In this document: one piece after another, positions 15,476 to 30,138 of the stretch | How the letters are laid out: every line of letters starts with the position of its first letter | Numbering within the stretch: position 1 is the stretch's first letter | Assembly (NCBI RefSeq): GCF_014643635.1 | Contig: NZ_BMJV01000003.1 | Coordinates: forward strand, 62,001 to 126,000 | Reading direction: 5' to 3' | DNA from: Salipiger pallidus | GTDB taxonomy: Bacteria; Pseudomonadota; Alphaproteobacteria; Rhodobacterales; Rhodobacteraceae | Length of the DNA: 64,000 nt | Program-made: the position numbers and the translations under genes | Notes under the pieces: model-generated | Databases searched by the model: none | What the model was told of the DNA's origin: nothing | Seen by the model: only the letters and a program-made list of their open reading frames with translations

Positions 15476-16131
15476 GCTTTGATTTCGCCGTCATCCTTGC
15501 CCAGGGGCCAAAGATCCTTTCGGGGATTGTCGTCACCATCCTGATCTGGGTGGGCGGCAATGTCGCCGCCGCCGTGCTGGGATTCCTCATCGCCACGCTG
15601 CGCCGCTTTGGCGGGCGGGGCGTGGATGTCCTGCTGCAGGTGCCGATCGAGGTGATCCGGGGCACGCCCTTCCTCGTGCAGATCTTCTTGCTGTATTTCG
15701 GCGGTCCCTACATCGGGCTGCGGCTGGATCCGATCACCGCGGGCTTCATCGGCATATCGGTCTACGGTGCCGCGTACTACGCCGAGATTTTCCGTGCCGG
15801 GTATCGGTCGGTGCCCGTGGGCCACGTCGAGGCCGCCGAATGCGTCGGCTTCAGCCGCAACCAGATCATCCGCTTTGTCCTTCTGCCCGAGATGGCGCTG
15901 CTCGTGCTGCCGCCGTCGATCAACATGGCGATCATCCTGCTCAAGGAAACCGCGCTGCTCTCGCTCATAACCGTGCCCGAAATGACCATGACCGTGAGCG
16001 CCATCGGCTCGCAGCAATATGCCTTCGTAGAGGCGCTGGTGGTGCTGGCGCTGGTCTACTGGGCGCTGGTCGAGGTCGCCAACTGGCTGGGCCGCATCGC
16101 CGAACGCAAACTCTCGAAACTGAGTGCCTGA
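15472..16131 (+). CDS. Amino acid ABC transporter permease 2 (HisQ/GlnP type)
   Basis: 219 aa, second inner-membrane subunit. Signatures: IEVIRGTPFLVQIFLLYFGG and EAA loop VPVGHVEAAECVGFSRNQ, followed by ALLVLPPSINMAIILLKETA and LITVPEMT. It begins within the stop codon of permease 1 and ends 1 nt before the ATPase start, the tight packing of a single transcript. Confidence 0.93.
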   Translation: MSFDFAVILAQGPKILSGIVVTILIWVGGNVAAAVLGFLIATLRRFGGRGVDVLLQVPIEVIRGTPFLVQIFLLYFGGPYIGLRLDPITAGFIGISVYGAAYYAEIFRAGYRSVPVGHVEAAECVGFSRNQIIRFVLLPEMALLVLPPSINMAIILLKETALLSLITVPEMTMTVSAIGSQQYAFVEALVVLALVYWALVEVANWLGRIAERKLSKLSA

Positions 16132-16132
16132 C

Positions 16133-16921
16133 ATGACCGACCACGCAATCGTCGCCACCCACGTGTCGAAGCAGTTCGGCGACACCGTCGTCCTGCGCGA
16201 CATCAACATGGAGGTCGAGCGGGGCAAGGTGTCCTGCCTCATCGGCCCCTCCGGCTCGGGCAAGTCGACGCTGCTGCGCTGCATTGCCTTCCTCGAGCAG
16301 GCCACCAGCGGCACGATCCTTGTCGAAGGTCAGCCGCTGGGCTTCGTGGGGGACGGCAAGGACCGCCGCCGCCAATCCCCGGCTGAACTACGCAAGGTGC
16401 GCTCCAAGATCGGGATGGTGTTCCAGCAGTTCAACCTTTGGCCCCACATGACCGCGCTTGGCAACGTGTCGGCTGCACTGCGCCGGGTGCGCGGCATGTC
16501 CCGCTCCGAGGCCGAGGACCGCGCCATGCGCCAGCTAGACCACGTGGGCCTCAAGGAGCGGGCGGGGCACTACCCCAGCCAGCTGTCCGGCGGCCAGCAG
16601 CAGCGCGTCGCCATCGCCCGTGCGCTGGCGCTGGATCCGACGATCATGCTCTTTGACGAGCCGACGTCGGCGCTTGATCCCGAGCTGACCGGCGAGGTGC
16701 TGAGCGTGATGCGCGAGCTTGCCGCCGAGGGCATGACCATGGTCGTCGTGACTCACGAGATCGGCTTTGCCGCGTCGGTCGGGCACAAGGTGGCCTTCCT
16801 CGACGGGGGCAAGCTGCTGTTCCACGACACCCCCGAGGCGGTGTTCCAGAAACCTCGCGAGCCCCGGCTCGAGCAGTTCCTCGACACCTATCTCGATCGC
16901 GGCGCGGCGATGCTCAAATGA
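16133..16921 (+). CDS. Amino acid ABC transporter ATP-binding protein (GlnQ-like)
   Basis: 262 aa. Walker [11 protein letters not shown]-loop [13 protein letters not shown], signature [15 protein letters not shown], Walker [15 protein letters not shown] and switch histidine VVVTHEIGF are all intact. It powers the importer encoded by the three preceding genes. I use ATG 16133; a GTG three codons upstream overlaps permease 2 and is less likely. The insertion [14 protein letters not shown] near residue 75 is typical of this subfamily. Confidence 0.95.
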   Translation: MTDHAIVATHVSKQFGDTVVLRDINMEVERGKVSCLIGPSGSGKSTLLRCIAFLEQATSGTILVEGQPLGFVGDGKDRRRQSPAELRKVRSKIGMVFQQFNLWPHMTALGNVSAALRRVRGMSRSEAEDRAMRQLDHVGLKERAGHYPSQLSGGQQQRVAIARALALDPTIMLFDEPTSALDPELTGEVLSVMRELAAEGMTMVVVTHEIGFAASVGHKVAFLDGGKLLFHDTPEAVFQKPREPRLEQFLDTYLDRGAAMLK

Positions 16922-16990
16922 CGCCCCTCTTGGGGGATGTGGAAATGGCGCCCCTCCGGGGCGAGTCCCAAATCGCAGCATGGGCCTGAC

Positions 16991-17890
16991 ATGGCCCGTC
17001 TGCCCCAGCTTCGCGCAATGGAGAGCTTTGAGGCGGTGGGGCGGCTTGGGTCCGTCGCCGCGGCGGCGGCCGAGCTGGGCGTGACCGCCGGTGCCGTGAG
17101 CCAGCAGGTCCGTCGGCTCGAGGCGCATCTCGGGGTCACTCTTCTGGAACGGCAGGGGCGTGGGCTGGAGCTGACCCGTTGGGGCAGGCTCTACCATGCG
17201 GGCCTCGCGGACGGGTTCGCCCGGCTGGCTGAGGCTGAACGCCCTCTGCGCGCCGCCATGGAGGGCGCACCGCTGGTGGTCAGCGGGTTGCCCACAGTGG
17301 CGGCGAAGTGGCTGGGGCGTGTCCTTTACGACTGGGCGCGGGCTCATCCCGAATGGCCGGTGCGCTTGATCTCTGAAGACGATCCCCGTGCCGGAGCGGG
17401 CGTGGACTTCGCCATGTGCTTCGGCGCGCCCGAGGGGCAGGGGGCCACGCTTTTCACCGACGAGGCGGTGCCGGCCTGCGCTCCCGCGCTGCTGGCTGCT
17501 CATGCGCCCGTTGGCCCGGAGGAGCTGCTGGACATGCCACTTCTGCGCATCGACTGGAGCGCGCAGTACGATCGCTTCACACCGCCGGGGTGGGAGCCAT
17601 GGGCCGCGCTCAACGGATTGCCCCCACCGCAGGCCACGCCGGTGATGAGCTTTGCGCAGACTGCGGCTGCCATCGACGCGGCGGTGGCGGGGCAGGGGGT
17701 GGTGCTGGGCCAGCGGGCGATGATGCACGAAGCGCTGGTGACCGGGCAGCTGGTGGTGCCCTTTGACCTCGGGTTGCCGTTGTCGCAGCCCTATTCGCTG
17801 GGCTGGTCTCGCGAGGCACTGGAAAAGCCCGGCGGCACCGCGCTGCGCGACTGGCTGGTGGCGCGGGGGCGCGAGGAGCGCAAGGCTTAG
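16991..17890 (+). CDS. LysR family transcriptional regulator (GcvA-like)
   Basis: 299 aa. N-terminal winged HTH: LRAMESFEAVGRLGSVAAAAAELG in two parts, then TAGAVSQQVRRLEAHLGVTL and LLERQGRGLELT, the classic LysR pattern. The C-terminal effector domain resembles the GcvA/AmpR group. It follows the ABC importer genes by 69 nt on the same strand and probably controls them in response to the imported solute. The start at 16991 is set by homology-like beginning MARLPQL; an upstream ATG gives an atypical extension. Confidence 0.9.
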   Translation: MARLPQLRAMESFEAVGRLGSVAAAAAELGVTAGAVSQQVRRLEAHLGVTLLERQGRGLELTRWGRLYHAGLADGFARLAEAERPLRAAMEGAPLVVSGLPTVAAKWLGRVLYDWARAHPEWPVRLISEDDPRAGAGVDFAMCFGAPEGQGATLFTDEAVPACAPALLAAHAPVGPEELLDMPLLRIDWSAQYDRFTPPGWEPWAALNGLPPPQATPVMSFAQTAAAIDAAVAGQGVVLGQRAMMHEALVTGQLVVPFDLGLPLSQPYSLGWSREALEKPGGTALRDWLVARGREERKA

Positions 17891-18157
17891 GCCGGGCAGG
17901 GGCGTTGCGTGACCGGATGGCGGACTCTGAGGGGCGAGCGAGCCGCATGCTGCCTGTATGTGGGCCTGAACGCGAAGCAGCGCAGCGTCGGGCCGCGGAC
18001 TGGCGATCCGCCTGCGGAATCCCTCGGTTTACCGTCGCCAGATCCGAAGGCCCTCGCAGCTTAGCGCTTGTGTCGACAAATCGCCGGGCCGGGGGGCGGC
18101 CCGACGATGCGCGGCGGCCTACAGCCTTGTTTCCGCGCGAGGGCAGACGGCAAACGG
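17891..18157. other. Non-coding interval between lysR and the aspS terminator
   Basis: About 270 bases of ordinary GC-rich sequence with no gene or promoter that I can support. Confidence 0.6.
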
Positions 18158-18184
18158 AAAAAGGGCGCCCCGAGGGACGCCCTT
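18158..18184 (-). terminator. Terminator of aspS
   Basis: On the minus strand AAGGGCGTCC, loop ctcg, GGGCGCCCTTTTTCC: a GC stem with one bulged pair, followed by a T run just after the aspS stop. Confidence 0.88.
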
Positions 18185-18209
18185 CCTTGATCTCGAACGC
18201 TGAGCGATC

Positions 18210-19991
18210 TCACTCCTGCGGAATGACACGCAGGGACAGTTCCATGAGCTGGTCCGAGGTCGCATCGGACGGCGCGGCCATCATCAGATCCTCGGCGCGT
18301 TGGTTCATCGGGAACATGATGACCTCGCGGATGTTCGAGGTGCCGGCCAGCAGCATCACGATGCGGTCGATCCCGGCGGCGCAGCCACCGTGCGGCGGGG
18401 CACCGTACTGGAACGCGTTGTAGAGGCCCTGGAAGCGCTTCTTCACCTCGTCCTCGCCGTAGCCCGCGATCTCAAAGGCCTTGAGCATCAGCTCGGGCTT
18501 GTGGTTCCGGATTGCGCCCGACACCAGCTCGTAGCCGTTGCACGCCAGATCGTACTGGAAGCCTTTCACCGCCAGCGGATCGCCTTCCAGCGCCGCCATG
18601 CCGCCCTGCGGCATCGAGAACGGGTTATGCTCGAAGTCGATCTTGCCGGTTTCCTCGTCCTTCTCGTAGATCGGGAAATCCACGATCCACGCAAAGGCAA
18701 AGCGGTTCTTGTCGGTCAGGCCAAGTTCTTCGCCGATGACGTCACGCGCCTTGCCCGCAACGCGCTGGAAGCTCGCGGGCTTGCCGCCAAGGAAGAACGC
18801 CGCGTCGCCGACGCCAAGGCCCAGCTGCTCACGGATCGCCTCGGTGCGCTCGGGGCCGATGTTCTTGGCCAGCGGGCCTGCGGCCTCGAGGCCTTCGCCC
18901 TGATCACGCCAGAAGATGTAGCCCATGCCCGGAAGACCTTCCTTCTGGGCAAACGCATTCATCCGGTCGCAGAATTTGCGCGACCCGCCGGTCGGCGCCG
19001 GAATCGCGCGGATCTCGGTGCCCTCCTGCTCGAGCAGCTTGGCGAAGATCGCAAAGCCCGAGCCGCGGAAATGCTCGGAGACGTCCTGCATCTCGATCGG
19101 GTTGCGCAGGTCCGGCTTGTCGGTGCCGTACTTGAGCGCCGCTTCCTTGTAGGGGATCTGCGGCCAGGAGGCGGGATCGTCGACCTTTGCACCCTCGCCG
19201 AATTCCTCGAACACGCCCGCGATCACCGGGGAGATGGTGTCGAACACGTCCTGCTGCTCGACAAAGCTCATCTCGAGGTCGAGCTGGTAGAAATCGGTGG
19301 GCGAGCGGTCGGCGCGGGGGTCCTCGTCGCGGAAGCAGGGCGCGATCTGGAAATACTTGTCGTAGCCCGACATCATGATCAGCTGCTTGAACTGCTGCGG
19401 CGCCTGCGGCAGGGCGTAGAACTTGCCCGGGTGCAGACGGGACGGCACGAGGAAGTCGCGCGCGCCTTCAGGAGACGACGCGGTGATGATCGGCGTCTGG
19501 TATTCGCGGAAGTTCAGATCCCACATGCGCTTGCGCATGGACGACACCACGTCCGAGCGCAGGGTCATGTTCTTCTGCATCGCCTCGCGGCGCAGGTCGA
19601 GGTAGCGGTACCGCAGGCGGGTTTCCTCGGGGTATTCCTGATCGCCGAAGACCATCAGCGGCAGCTCGGCGGACTGGCCCAGCACCTCGATCTCGCGCAC
19701 GAAGACCTCGATCTCGCCGGTGGGCAGCTTGGGGTTCACGAGGCTCTCGTCGCGGGCCTTCACGGTGCCGTCGATGCGGATGCACCATTCGCTGCGCACC
19801 TTCTCGACCTCGGCGAAGGCCGGGCTGTCGGGATCGCACAGCACCTGCGTGACACCGTAATGGTCGCGCAGGTCGATGAACAGGATGCCGCCATGGTCAC
19901 GGATCCGGTGGACCCAGCCGGACAGGCGGACGGTGTCCCCCACGTTCTGCTTGGTAAGCTCGGCACAGGTGTGCGTGCGATAGGCGTGCAT
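18210..19991 (-). CDS. aspS: Aspartyl-tRNA synthetase
   Basis: 593 aa, the bacterial-type length with the GAD insertion. N-terminal OB-fold anticodon-binding domain ([19 protein letters not shown]). Class II motif 2 [19 protein letters not shown]; motif 3 [17 protein letters not shown]. The tRNA-binding flipping-loop and the catalytic QSPQQFKQ-equivalent [16 protein letters not shown] are present. It charges tRNA-Asp; alphaproteobacterial enzymes are often non-discriminating and also charge tRNA-Asn, which I cannot tell here. Start MHAYRTHTC at 19991 is the conserved N terminus; the frame is open further upstream. Confidence 0.97.
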   Translation of the reverse strand: MHAYRTHTCAELTKQNVGDTVRLSGWVHRIRDHGGILFIDLRDHYGVTQVLCDPDSPAFAEVEKVRSEWCIRIDGTVKARDESLVNPKLPTGEIEVFVREIEVLGQSAELPLMVFGDQEYPEETRLRYRYLDLRREAMQKNMTLRSDVVSSMRKRMWDLNFREYQTPIITASSPEGARDFLVPSRLHPGKFYALPQAPQQFKQLIMMSGYDKYFQIAPCFRDEDPRADRSPTDFYQLDLEMSFVEQQDVFDTISPVIAGVFEEFGEGAKVDDPASWPQIPYKEAALKYGTDKPDLRNPIEMQDVSEHFRGSGFAIFAKLLEQEGTEIRAIPAPTGGSRKFCDRMNAFAQKEGLPGMGYIFWRDQGEGLEAAGPLAKNIGPERTEAIREQLGLGVGDAAFFLGGKPASFQRVAGKARDVIGEELGLTDKNRFAFAWIVDFPIYEKDEETGKIDFEHNPFSMPQGGMAALEGDPLAVKGFQYDLACNGYELVSGAIRNHKPELMLKAFEIAGYGEDEVKKRFQGLYNAFQYGAPPHGGCAAGIDRIVMLLAGTSNIREVIMFPMNQRAEDLMMAAPSDATSDQLMELSLRVIPQE

Positions 19992-20096
19992 GGGTACGGG
20001 CCCCTTGAAAGCTGCTGGAAAGTTAGGCGCCGATACAGCCTGCACAGCCCCGGAAGTCAAGGGAACAGGGCGCAAACTTGCCGAAAAGGGCGCCTG

Positions 20097-20114
20097 TATT
20101 AATGTTTATTAATG
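20097..20114 (+). repeat. Short direct repeat TATTAATG in the aspS-cfa gap
   Basis: TATTAATG occurs at 20097-20104 and again at 20107-20114, a 10-bp period (one helical turn), 63 nt before the cfa start. It is the most AT-rich part of this divergent region and may be a regulator or promoter site. Confidence 0.45.
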
Positions 20115-20176
20115 CCCCCCGCGACCATTGCCGCGCCGGGCGAAGATGAAAAGCTCACAGATTGGAGGTCTTTGCC

Positions 20177-21409
20177 ATGTGGAAGACCGTACTCGACAGG
20201 ATGTTGAGAAAGCTCGTGGTGACGGGCGAGCTGACCGTTACATGGCCGGATGGAATGAGCGATGCCTATGGCCCCGGAGGTGGCCCGACCGCCGATGTGC
20301 GGCTCACCGATGACAGCATCGTCAAGGAACTGGGCCAGCGACCGGTACTTGCCCTTGGCGAGGGGTACATGGACGGTCGCATCGATGTGGCACCGGACCG
20401 GGTCTATGACCTGCTCGCCCTGTTGATCCGCTGCCAGCAGCAGGGGGCCATGCCCAAGTGGTTCAACGCGGTGCAGGCGGTGCGCGGCTGGACCCGCGGC
20501 ATCGAGCAGCGCAACAACCCGCTGCGCAGTGCAAGGAACGTGCAGCATCACTACGACATCTCGGATGATCTCTACCGGCTCTTCCTTGATGACGACATGC
20601 AGTATTCCTGCGCCTACTTCGCCCGGCCCGACATGACCCTGGACGAGGCCCAGGCAGCCAAGAAGGCGCATATCGCCCAGAAGCTGCAGCTGAAACCGGG
20701 GATGACCGTGCTTGATATCGGCTGCGGTTGGGGCGGCATGGCGCTGACTCTGGCGCGCGATTACGGGGTAAAGGTCACCGGGGTGACCCTGTCGGAAAAC
20801 CAGCTTGCCACGGCGCAGGCGCGGGCGAAGGAGATGGGGCTCGAGGATCGGGTCGAATTCCTGCTGCGAGACTACCGCAAGGTGGAGCGGCATTTCGACC
20901 GGATCGTCAGCGTGGGGATGCTCGAACACGTGGGCTACCCGCATCTCGACAGCTATTTCGCCAAGGTCGATGACCTGCTGGCCCCCGATGGCGTGGCGCT
21001 GATCCACTCCATTGGCCACGTGTCGCCGTCGACCGCCACCTCCACCTGGATCGACAAGTATATCTTCCCCGGCGGCTATATCCCGTCGCTGTCCGAAGTG
21101 TCCCAGTCCATCGAGAAGACCGGCCTCTGGGCCGCCGACGTTGAGATCCTGCGCGGCCATTACGGCCCAACGCTGAACCACTGGCGGCAGCGCTTCGAGG
21201 CGCGGCTGGACGAGGTGCGCGCCATGTACGATGAGACCTTCGTGCGCATGTGGCGCTTCTACCTCGCGGTCTGCGAGGCGGCGTTCGAGGAAACCCGGCA
21301 GGGGGTGTTCCACCTGCAGCTGTCGCACGGGCAATACGCGGTGCCGCGCACCCGCGATTACCTTTACGCGGCCAAGCCACAGGACGAGATGAGGCACGCG
21401 GCCCAGTAA
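20177..21409 (+). CDS. cfa: Cyclopropane-fatty-acyl-phospholipid synthase family methyltransferase
   Basis: 410 aa. The SAM-binding motif VLDIGCGWGGMALTLARDYG is preceded by HHYDISDDLYRLFLDDDMQYSCAYF, both diagnostic of the CFA synthase family. Further conserved parts are VGMLEHVGYPHLDSYF, IDKYIFPGGYIPSLSE and HYGPTLNHWRQRF. The enzyme methylenates unsaturated acyl chains of membrane phospholipids, hardening the membrane to stress. ATG 20177 has GGAGGT 7 nt upstream. Convergent with the ProC-like gene. Confidence 0.93.
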   Translation: MWKTVLDRMLRKLVVTGELTVTWPDGMSDAYGPGGGPTADVRLTDDSIVKELGQRPVLALGEGYMDGRIDVAPDRVYDLLALLIRCQQQGAMPKWFNAVQAVRGWTRGIEQRNNPLRSARNVQHHYDISDDLYRLFLDDDMQYSCAYFARPDMTLDEAQAAKKAHIAQKLQLKPGMTVLDIGCGWGGMALTLARDYGVKVTGVTLSENQLATAQARAKEMGLEDRVEFLLRDYRKVERHFDRIVSVGMLEHVGYPHLDSYFAKVDDLLAPDGVALIHSIGHVSPSTATSTWIDKYIFPGGYIPSLSEVSQSIEKTGLWAADVEILRGHYGPTLNHWRQRFEARLDEVRAMYDETFVRMWRFYLAVCEAAFEETRQGVFHLQLSHGQYAVPRTRDYLYAAKPQDEMRHAAQ

Positions 21410-21413
21410 GGGA

Positions 21414-21440
21414 CGCCCACCGGCACCGGCTGGGCGAGTT
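21414..21440. terminator. Hairpin between cfa and the ProC-like gene
   Basis: CGCCCA...TGGGCG with inner CCGG pairing, followed by agtttcag. The stem is fair and the T run is poor. Confidence 0.45.
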
Positions 21441-22163
21441 TCAGAGCGCGTCCAGCCCGGATTTCAGCGCATCGCCCATGCCGCTGTCTTCCATGTGGAC
21501 CCGAAGCCGCTGGTTGTAGCCGCCTTCGGTGTTCAGCGCCGCGATCAGCGTGGTGCAGTCGCTTCCCGCAAGGCTGGACGCGACGAGCATGCGCAGGAAG
21601 GCCTCGCCCTGCGCGGTGTCCTCGACCTTGTCGCCCAGCCAGTCCGCAGCGTCCGCGACCATCCGTGCCGCCGGGGACAGCACCGCCTGCGCCGACAGGT
21701 AGGCCGACAGCTCCGCCTCGTCCTTCAGCGGGAAGAGCGTATTCTTCGCCCCGAAGAGGTCGCCCACCAGCGCCTCGTCGCCCAGCATCATCAGCGGCGT
21801 GCCGCCGGTTGCAATGCCGGGGAAGGGCATCATCACCGCCGCCGCCCGGGCCGGGGCCACCAGTGCGGCCACGTCACCAAGCCCGGCCCCGGCCATGAAG
21901 CTGATGACGTTCTGTCCCTCGCGGAAGGGCAGCCCGCCGAGGATGCCCGGCGCGTGCTCAGCCATGAGCCCAAGGAAGACGACGTCGCAGGCTGCCACGA
22001 TGGCCGCTGCCTCGGCGATCTCCACGTTCTCGTGCGCCGCTGCCAGCCGCGACGCATGCGCCTTGCTGCGCGGGGTTACAAGGATGCGGTGGCCGTCAGG
22101 CGCGAGGCCCTCCACCACTGCCGATGCGATGGTGCCGCAGCCGATGAAGCCGATTGTCGCCAT
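21441..22163 (-). CDS. Pyrroline-5-carboxylate reductase-like NAD(P)-binding protein
   Basis: 240 aa. Begins MATIGFIGCGTIASAVVEGL, the ProC-type Rossmann motif. Then VVFLGLMAEHAPGIL and NVISFMAGAGLGDVAAL, and a C-terminal dimerisation-like domain with AFLRMLVASSLAGSD. It is about 30 residues shorter than standard ProC, and the C-terminal proline-binding signature is not clear to me, so I call it ProC-like rather than proC. It would oxidise or reduce an imino-acid type substrate. Start ATG 22163 begins directly at the nucleotide-binding strand. Confidence 0.8.
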   Translation of the reverse strand: MATIGFIGCGTIASAVVEGLAPDGHRILVTPRSKAHASRLAAAHENVEIAEAAAIVAACDVVFLGLMAEHAPGILGGLPFREGQNVISFMAGAGLGDVAALVAPARAAAVMMPFPGIATGGTPLMMLGDEALVGDLFGAKNTLFPLKDEAELSAYLSAQAVLSPAARMVADAADWLGDKVEDTAQGEAFLRMLVASSLAGSDCTTLIAALNTEGGYNQRLRVHMEDSGMGDALKSGLDAL

Positions 22164-22413
22164 GGTATGTCCCCCGTATTGGCCCTGTCTTGGTCCCTGT
22201 CTTGCGTTGCTGTGACCCTGCCCCGCGATCCTCTCGGGGTGCAAGGGGCAGGGCCCGTGCAGGACGCCGCAGACGTGACGCTGATCGGGGGTTGCACGGG
22301 ACAGCGGCATGTCTATAACGCACGACAATTTGCGGGCAGCAGCGACTCTCCCCCGCCGCTTTGCCGTGCCTGCCGAAAATTGCCCCGAATACGTCCAAGC
22401 CAGAGGTCGAGAC

Positions 22414-25746
<3,333 letters not shown>

Positions 25747-25771
25747 GGCCCTTCGCGCAGATGAACACAGG

Positions 25772-25799
25772 AAAGCGGGGCGGAAACGTCCCGCTTTTT
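25772..25799 (+). terminator. Terminator of carB
   Basis: AAAGCGGG, loop gcggaaacgt, CCCGCTTTTT, 25 nt after the carB stop. Confidence 0.9.
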
Positions 25800-26120
25800 C
25801 CGTTTGAGCCGAGGCCCTCAGCGCGGAATCAAGGCCGCAGGCCGCCGCGCAAGCGCCGGACCGTCCCGGCGGTCTGGCGCTCTGGTGATGTCCGTGCATC
25901 GTGTCGAGGTTCTTCGGACGTGGCCGGGATAAATCGAGAGGATCGACCATTTCAGCGCCAGCCCATGGTCCGGCGCTGGCGCGGCTCCACACTGAGGCGA
26001 CAACCAAATCGGCGCCAACGGGAATTCCCGCAGCTTGCGCAGCCGAACCCGATGCATCCCCTTCCCCCTCCCCGGGAAACCCTGCTAAGCCTCACCTGAC
26101 CGCAGAAGGAGGCCCATCCC
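25800..26120. other. Interval between carB terminator and gpmI
   Basis: About 320 bases. No gene is supported; the open frames here lack protein-like composition. The last bases hold the gpmI ribosome binding site (AAGGAGG). Confidence 0.6.
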
Positions 26121-27638
26121 ATGACCACGCCGAAACCCGTTGTCCTGACCATTCTCGACGGATGGGGCCTGCGCGACGAAGAAGCCTTCAACGCCCCCAA
26201 GCTCGCCCGCACCCCCAACATGGACAGGCTCTACGAAAGCTGCCCCAACGCCACCCTCGTGACCTACGGCCCCGAGGTCGGGCTGCCGTCCGGGCAGATG
26301 GGCAACTCCGAAGTGGGGCATACCAACATCGGCGCAGGCCGCGTGGTGGCGATGGATCTCGGGCAGATCGACCTTGCCATCGAGGACGGCAGCTTTTTCG
26401 ACAATGACGCCATCAAGGACTACGCCGCCAGGGTGAAGGATGCCGGGGGCCGCGCGCATGTCATGGGCGTGATTTCGGACGGGGGCGTGCACGGGCATAT
26501 CGACCACGTGAAGGCCGCGGTGAAGATGCTCACCGATCTGGGCTGCCAGGTGGTTATCCACGCCATCACCGATGGCCGCGACGTGGCACCGAAATCGGGT
26601 GAAGGCTTTGTGACCGACCTTGCGGGCAATCTGCCCGCAGGCGCGACCATCGGCACCGTCATCGGGCGCTACTACGCCATGGACCGCGACAACCGCTGGG
26701 AGCGGGTAGAACAGGCCTATAACGCGATGATCCTCGGGCAGGGCGACACCGCGCCCGACGCGCCCACCGCAGTCTGCCAGAGCTACGCCAGGGAGAAGAC
26801 CGACGAGTTCATTCCCGCCACCGTCATCGATGGCTATGACGGCCTGAAGGACGGTGACGGCCTCTTCTGCATGAACTTCCGCGCAGACCGCGCGCGTGAA
26901 ATTCTGAAAGCCATCGGTGACAAGGATTTCGACGGGTTCGAGCGTGAGATGCCCAAGCTGTCCGCGCTGCTGGGCATGGTGGAGTATTCCGATGCCCACA
27001 ACGCCTATATGACCACCGCCTATCCCAAGCGGAAGATCGTCAACACGCTGGGCGAATGGGTGGCCAAGCACCGGCTGAAGCAGTTCCGCCTCGCCGAGAC
27101 CGAGAAATACCCCCACGTCACCTTCTTCCTCAACGGCGGCAAGGAAGACCCTGAGGAGGGCGAGGACCGGTTCATGCCGCTGTCGCCCAAGGTCGCGACC
27201 TACGACATGCAGCCTGAGATGTCCGAACCCGAGGTGGCCGACCGCTTTGTCGCTGCCATCGAAAGCGGCACCTATGATCTCATCGTTACCAACTTCGCCA
27301 ACCCTGACATGGTGGGCCATACCGGTGTTCTCGAAGCGGCCGTCGCCGCCTGCGAGGCGGTGGACCATGGGCTTGGCCGGGTGATCGAGGCGCTGGAGAA
27401 GGCCGGAGGCGCGATGCTGATCATCGCCGACCACGGCAATTGCGAGACCATGTGGGACGAGGCCACCGATGGCCCGCACACGGCGCATACCACCAACCTC
27501 GTGCCGGTGATCCTTTACGGCGGCCCAGAGGGCGCCGAGCTCAAAGCAGGCAAGCTGGGCGACGTGGCTCCGACGCTGCTGCAACTCATGGGCCTCGAGA
27601 AACCCGAAGAGATGACCGGCGAGAGCCTCATCAAGTGA
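26121..27638 (+). CDS. gpmI: 2,3-bisphosphoglycerate-independent phosphoglycerate mutase
   Basis: 505 aa, a manganese-dependent alkaline-phosphatase-superfamily enzyme that interconverts 3- and 2-phosphoglycerate in glycolysis. The first metal motif LTILDGWGLRD, the nucleophile serine in SGQMGNSEVGHTNIGAG, ITDGRDVAPKSG and the C-terminal ADHGNCETM and HTAHTTNLVPVI are intact. Ribosome binding site AAGGAGG. Its TGA overlaps the GTG start of the EnvC-like gene, so the two are coupled, with CtpA next: the gpmI-envC-ctpA order is common in Alphaproteobacteria. Confidence 0.96.
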   Translation: MTTPKPVVLTILDGWGLRDEEAFNAPKLARTPNMDRLYESCPNATLVTYGPEVGLPSGQMGNSEVGHTNIGAGRVVAMDLGQIDLAIEDGSFFDNDAIKDYAARVKDAGGRAHVMGVISDGGVHGHIDHVKAAVKMLTDLGCQVVIHAITDGRDVAPKSGEGFVTDLAGNLPAGATIGTVIGRYYAMDRDNRWERVEQAYNAMILGQGDTAPDAPTAVCQSYAREKTDEFIPATVIDGYDGLKDGDGLFCMNFRADRAREILKAIGDKDFDGFEREMPKLSALLGMVEYSDAHNAYMTTAYPKRKIVNTLGEWVAKHRLKQFRLAETEKYPHVTFFLNGGKEDPEEGEDRFMPLSPKVATYDMQPEMSEPEVADRFVAAIESGTYDLIVTNFANPDMVGHTGVLEAAVAACEAVDHGLGRVIEALEKAGGAMLIIADHGNCETMWDEATDGPHTAHTTNLVPVILYGGPEGAELKAGKLGDVAPTLLQLMGLEKPEEMTGESLIK

Positions 27639-28762
27639 AGCCCCTCGCGCTTGCCCTGCTGCTGCTTGCAGCGCCTGTCGCCGCGCCCGTTGCAGCTCAG
27701 GAGCCGGCAGAAGCCGCGCGCGCGGCGGCAGGGGCGCTCGAGGAGGCATCGGTGCAGCTGGACCGCGCGACAAGCGCGCGCGACCGGGTGGCTGCTCTGA
27801 CCCGCACGGTCAGGGCCTACGAGGCCGGGCTGGCGGCCATGCGCGACGGCCTTCGCGAAGCTGCGATCCGGGAAACCGAACTGTCGCGCCGCCTCGAGGG
27901 GCAAGAGGCCGAGATTGCCCAGCTGCTGGGCGTGCTGTCGAGCATGGGAGGCCGGGCCGAGCCGGGCATCATGCTGCACCCACAGGGGCCCGTGGGCGCC
28001 GCGCGGGCGGGAATGATGCTCGCTTCGGTAACGCCAGGGCTCAATGCCGAGGCGCAGCGCCTGCGCGCCGACCTCATGGAGGTGACAGAGCTGCGTCTGC
28101 TGCAGCAATCCGCTGCCGACACCCTGCGCGAGGGGCTGACCGGCGTGCAGCAGGCCCGCACCGCGCTCAGTCAGGCTGTAGCAGACCGTACTGAATTGCC
28201 GCGCCGCTTCACCGAGGACGAGGTGAAGACCGCGATTCTGATCTCCTCCACCGAAACGCTCGAAGGCTTTGCCAGCGGGCTGTCGCATATCGCGGACAAC
28301 GAGGTGCTGACCGCTCTGCCGCCCATCGACGACCGCAAGGGCGCGCTCGATCTGCCGGTGCAGGGCCAGCTGCTGCGGCGCGCGAACGAAGCCGATGCGG
28401 CCGGCGTCGCTCGCCCAGGTATCGTCCTCGCTACGGCGCCGGAGGCACTGGTCACCACCCCCACGTCGGCCACCGTGCGCTACAGCGGGCCGCTGCTTGA
28501 TTACGGGCTTGTGACCATTCTCGAGCCGCAGCCCGATCTGCTCTTCGTTCTGGCCGGGCTCGACACGACCTATGGCAAGACGGGCGAGGTGCTGCCCGAA
28601 GGCACCCCGATAGGTCTGATGGGTGGCGCGCCGGACGGGGACAATCCGTCACCATCTGTTGAAGGGGGTGGCGCTGGACGCAGTGAAACGCTCTATATAG
28701 AGGTCAGAGAGGGTGACAGGCCCGTGGATCCACTGACGTGGTTCGCAACCGACCAGAACTGA
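27635..28762 (+). CDS. EnvC-like murein hydrolase activator (degenerate M23/LytM domain)
   Basis: 375 aa. Starts with GTG at 27635 inside the gpmI stop (GTGA). Signal peptide VKPLALALLLLAAPVAAPV, then two coiled-coil regions (about residues 25-95 and 130-190), then a C-terminal LytM-like domain. In active M23 peptidases the domain keeps H-x3-D and H-x-H; here the corresponding strand reads LDYGLVTILEPQPDLL and no HxH is present, so it should be a non-catalytic activator of amidases, as EnvC is. Function is by family analogy and gene order. Confidence 0.85.
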   Translation: MKPLALALLLLAAPVAAPVAAQEPAEAARAAAGALEEASVQLDRATSARDRVAALTRTVRAYEAGLAAMRDGLREAAIRETELSRRLEGQEAEIAQLLGVLSSMGGRAEPGIMLHPQGPVGAARAGMMLASVTPGLNAEAQRLRADLMEVTELRLLQQSAADTLREGLTGVQQARTALSQAVADRTELPRRFTEDEVKTAILISSTETLEGFASGLSHIADNEVLTALPPIDDRKGALDLPVQGQLLRRANEADAAGVARPGIVLATAPEALVTTPTSATVRYSGPLLDYGLVTILEPQPDLLFVLAGLDTTYGKTGEVLPEGTPIGLMGGAPDGDNPSPSVEGGGAGRSETLYIEVREGDRPVDPLTWFATDQN

Positions 28763-28792
28763 ACCGGGGATGAACTGAGGGATGAACAGGGC

Positions 28793-30130
<1,338 letters not shown>

Positions 30131-30138
30131 GATTGGAC

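Noticed and set aside
16124-16133. GTG start for the ABC ATPase three codons upstream
   Set aside because: It overlaps the permease stop and lacks its own spacing; ATG 16133 gives the usual N terminus.
16948-16965. CGCCCC-TCC-GGGGCG hairpin between the ABC ATPase and lysR as a terminator
   Set aside because: Short stem with no T run; at most a weak attenuating structure.
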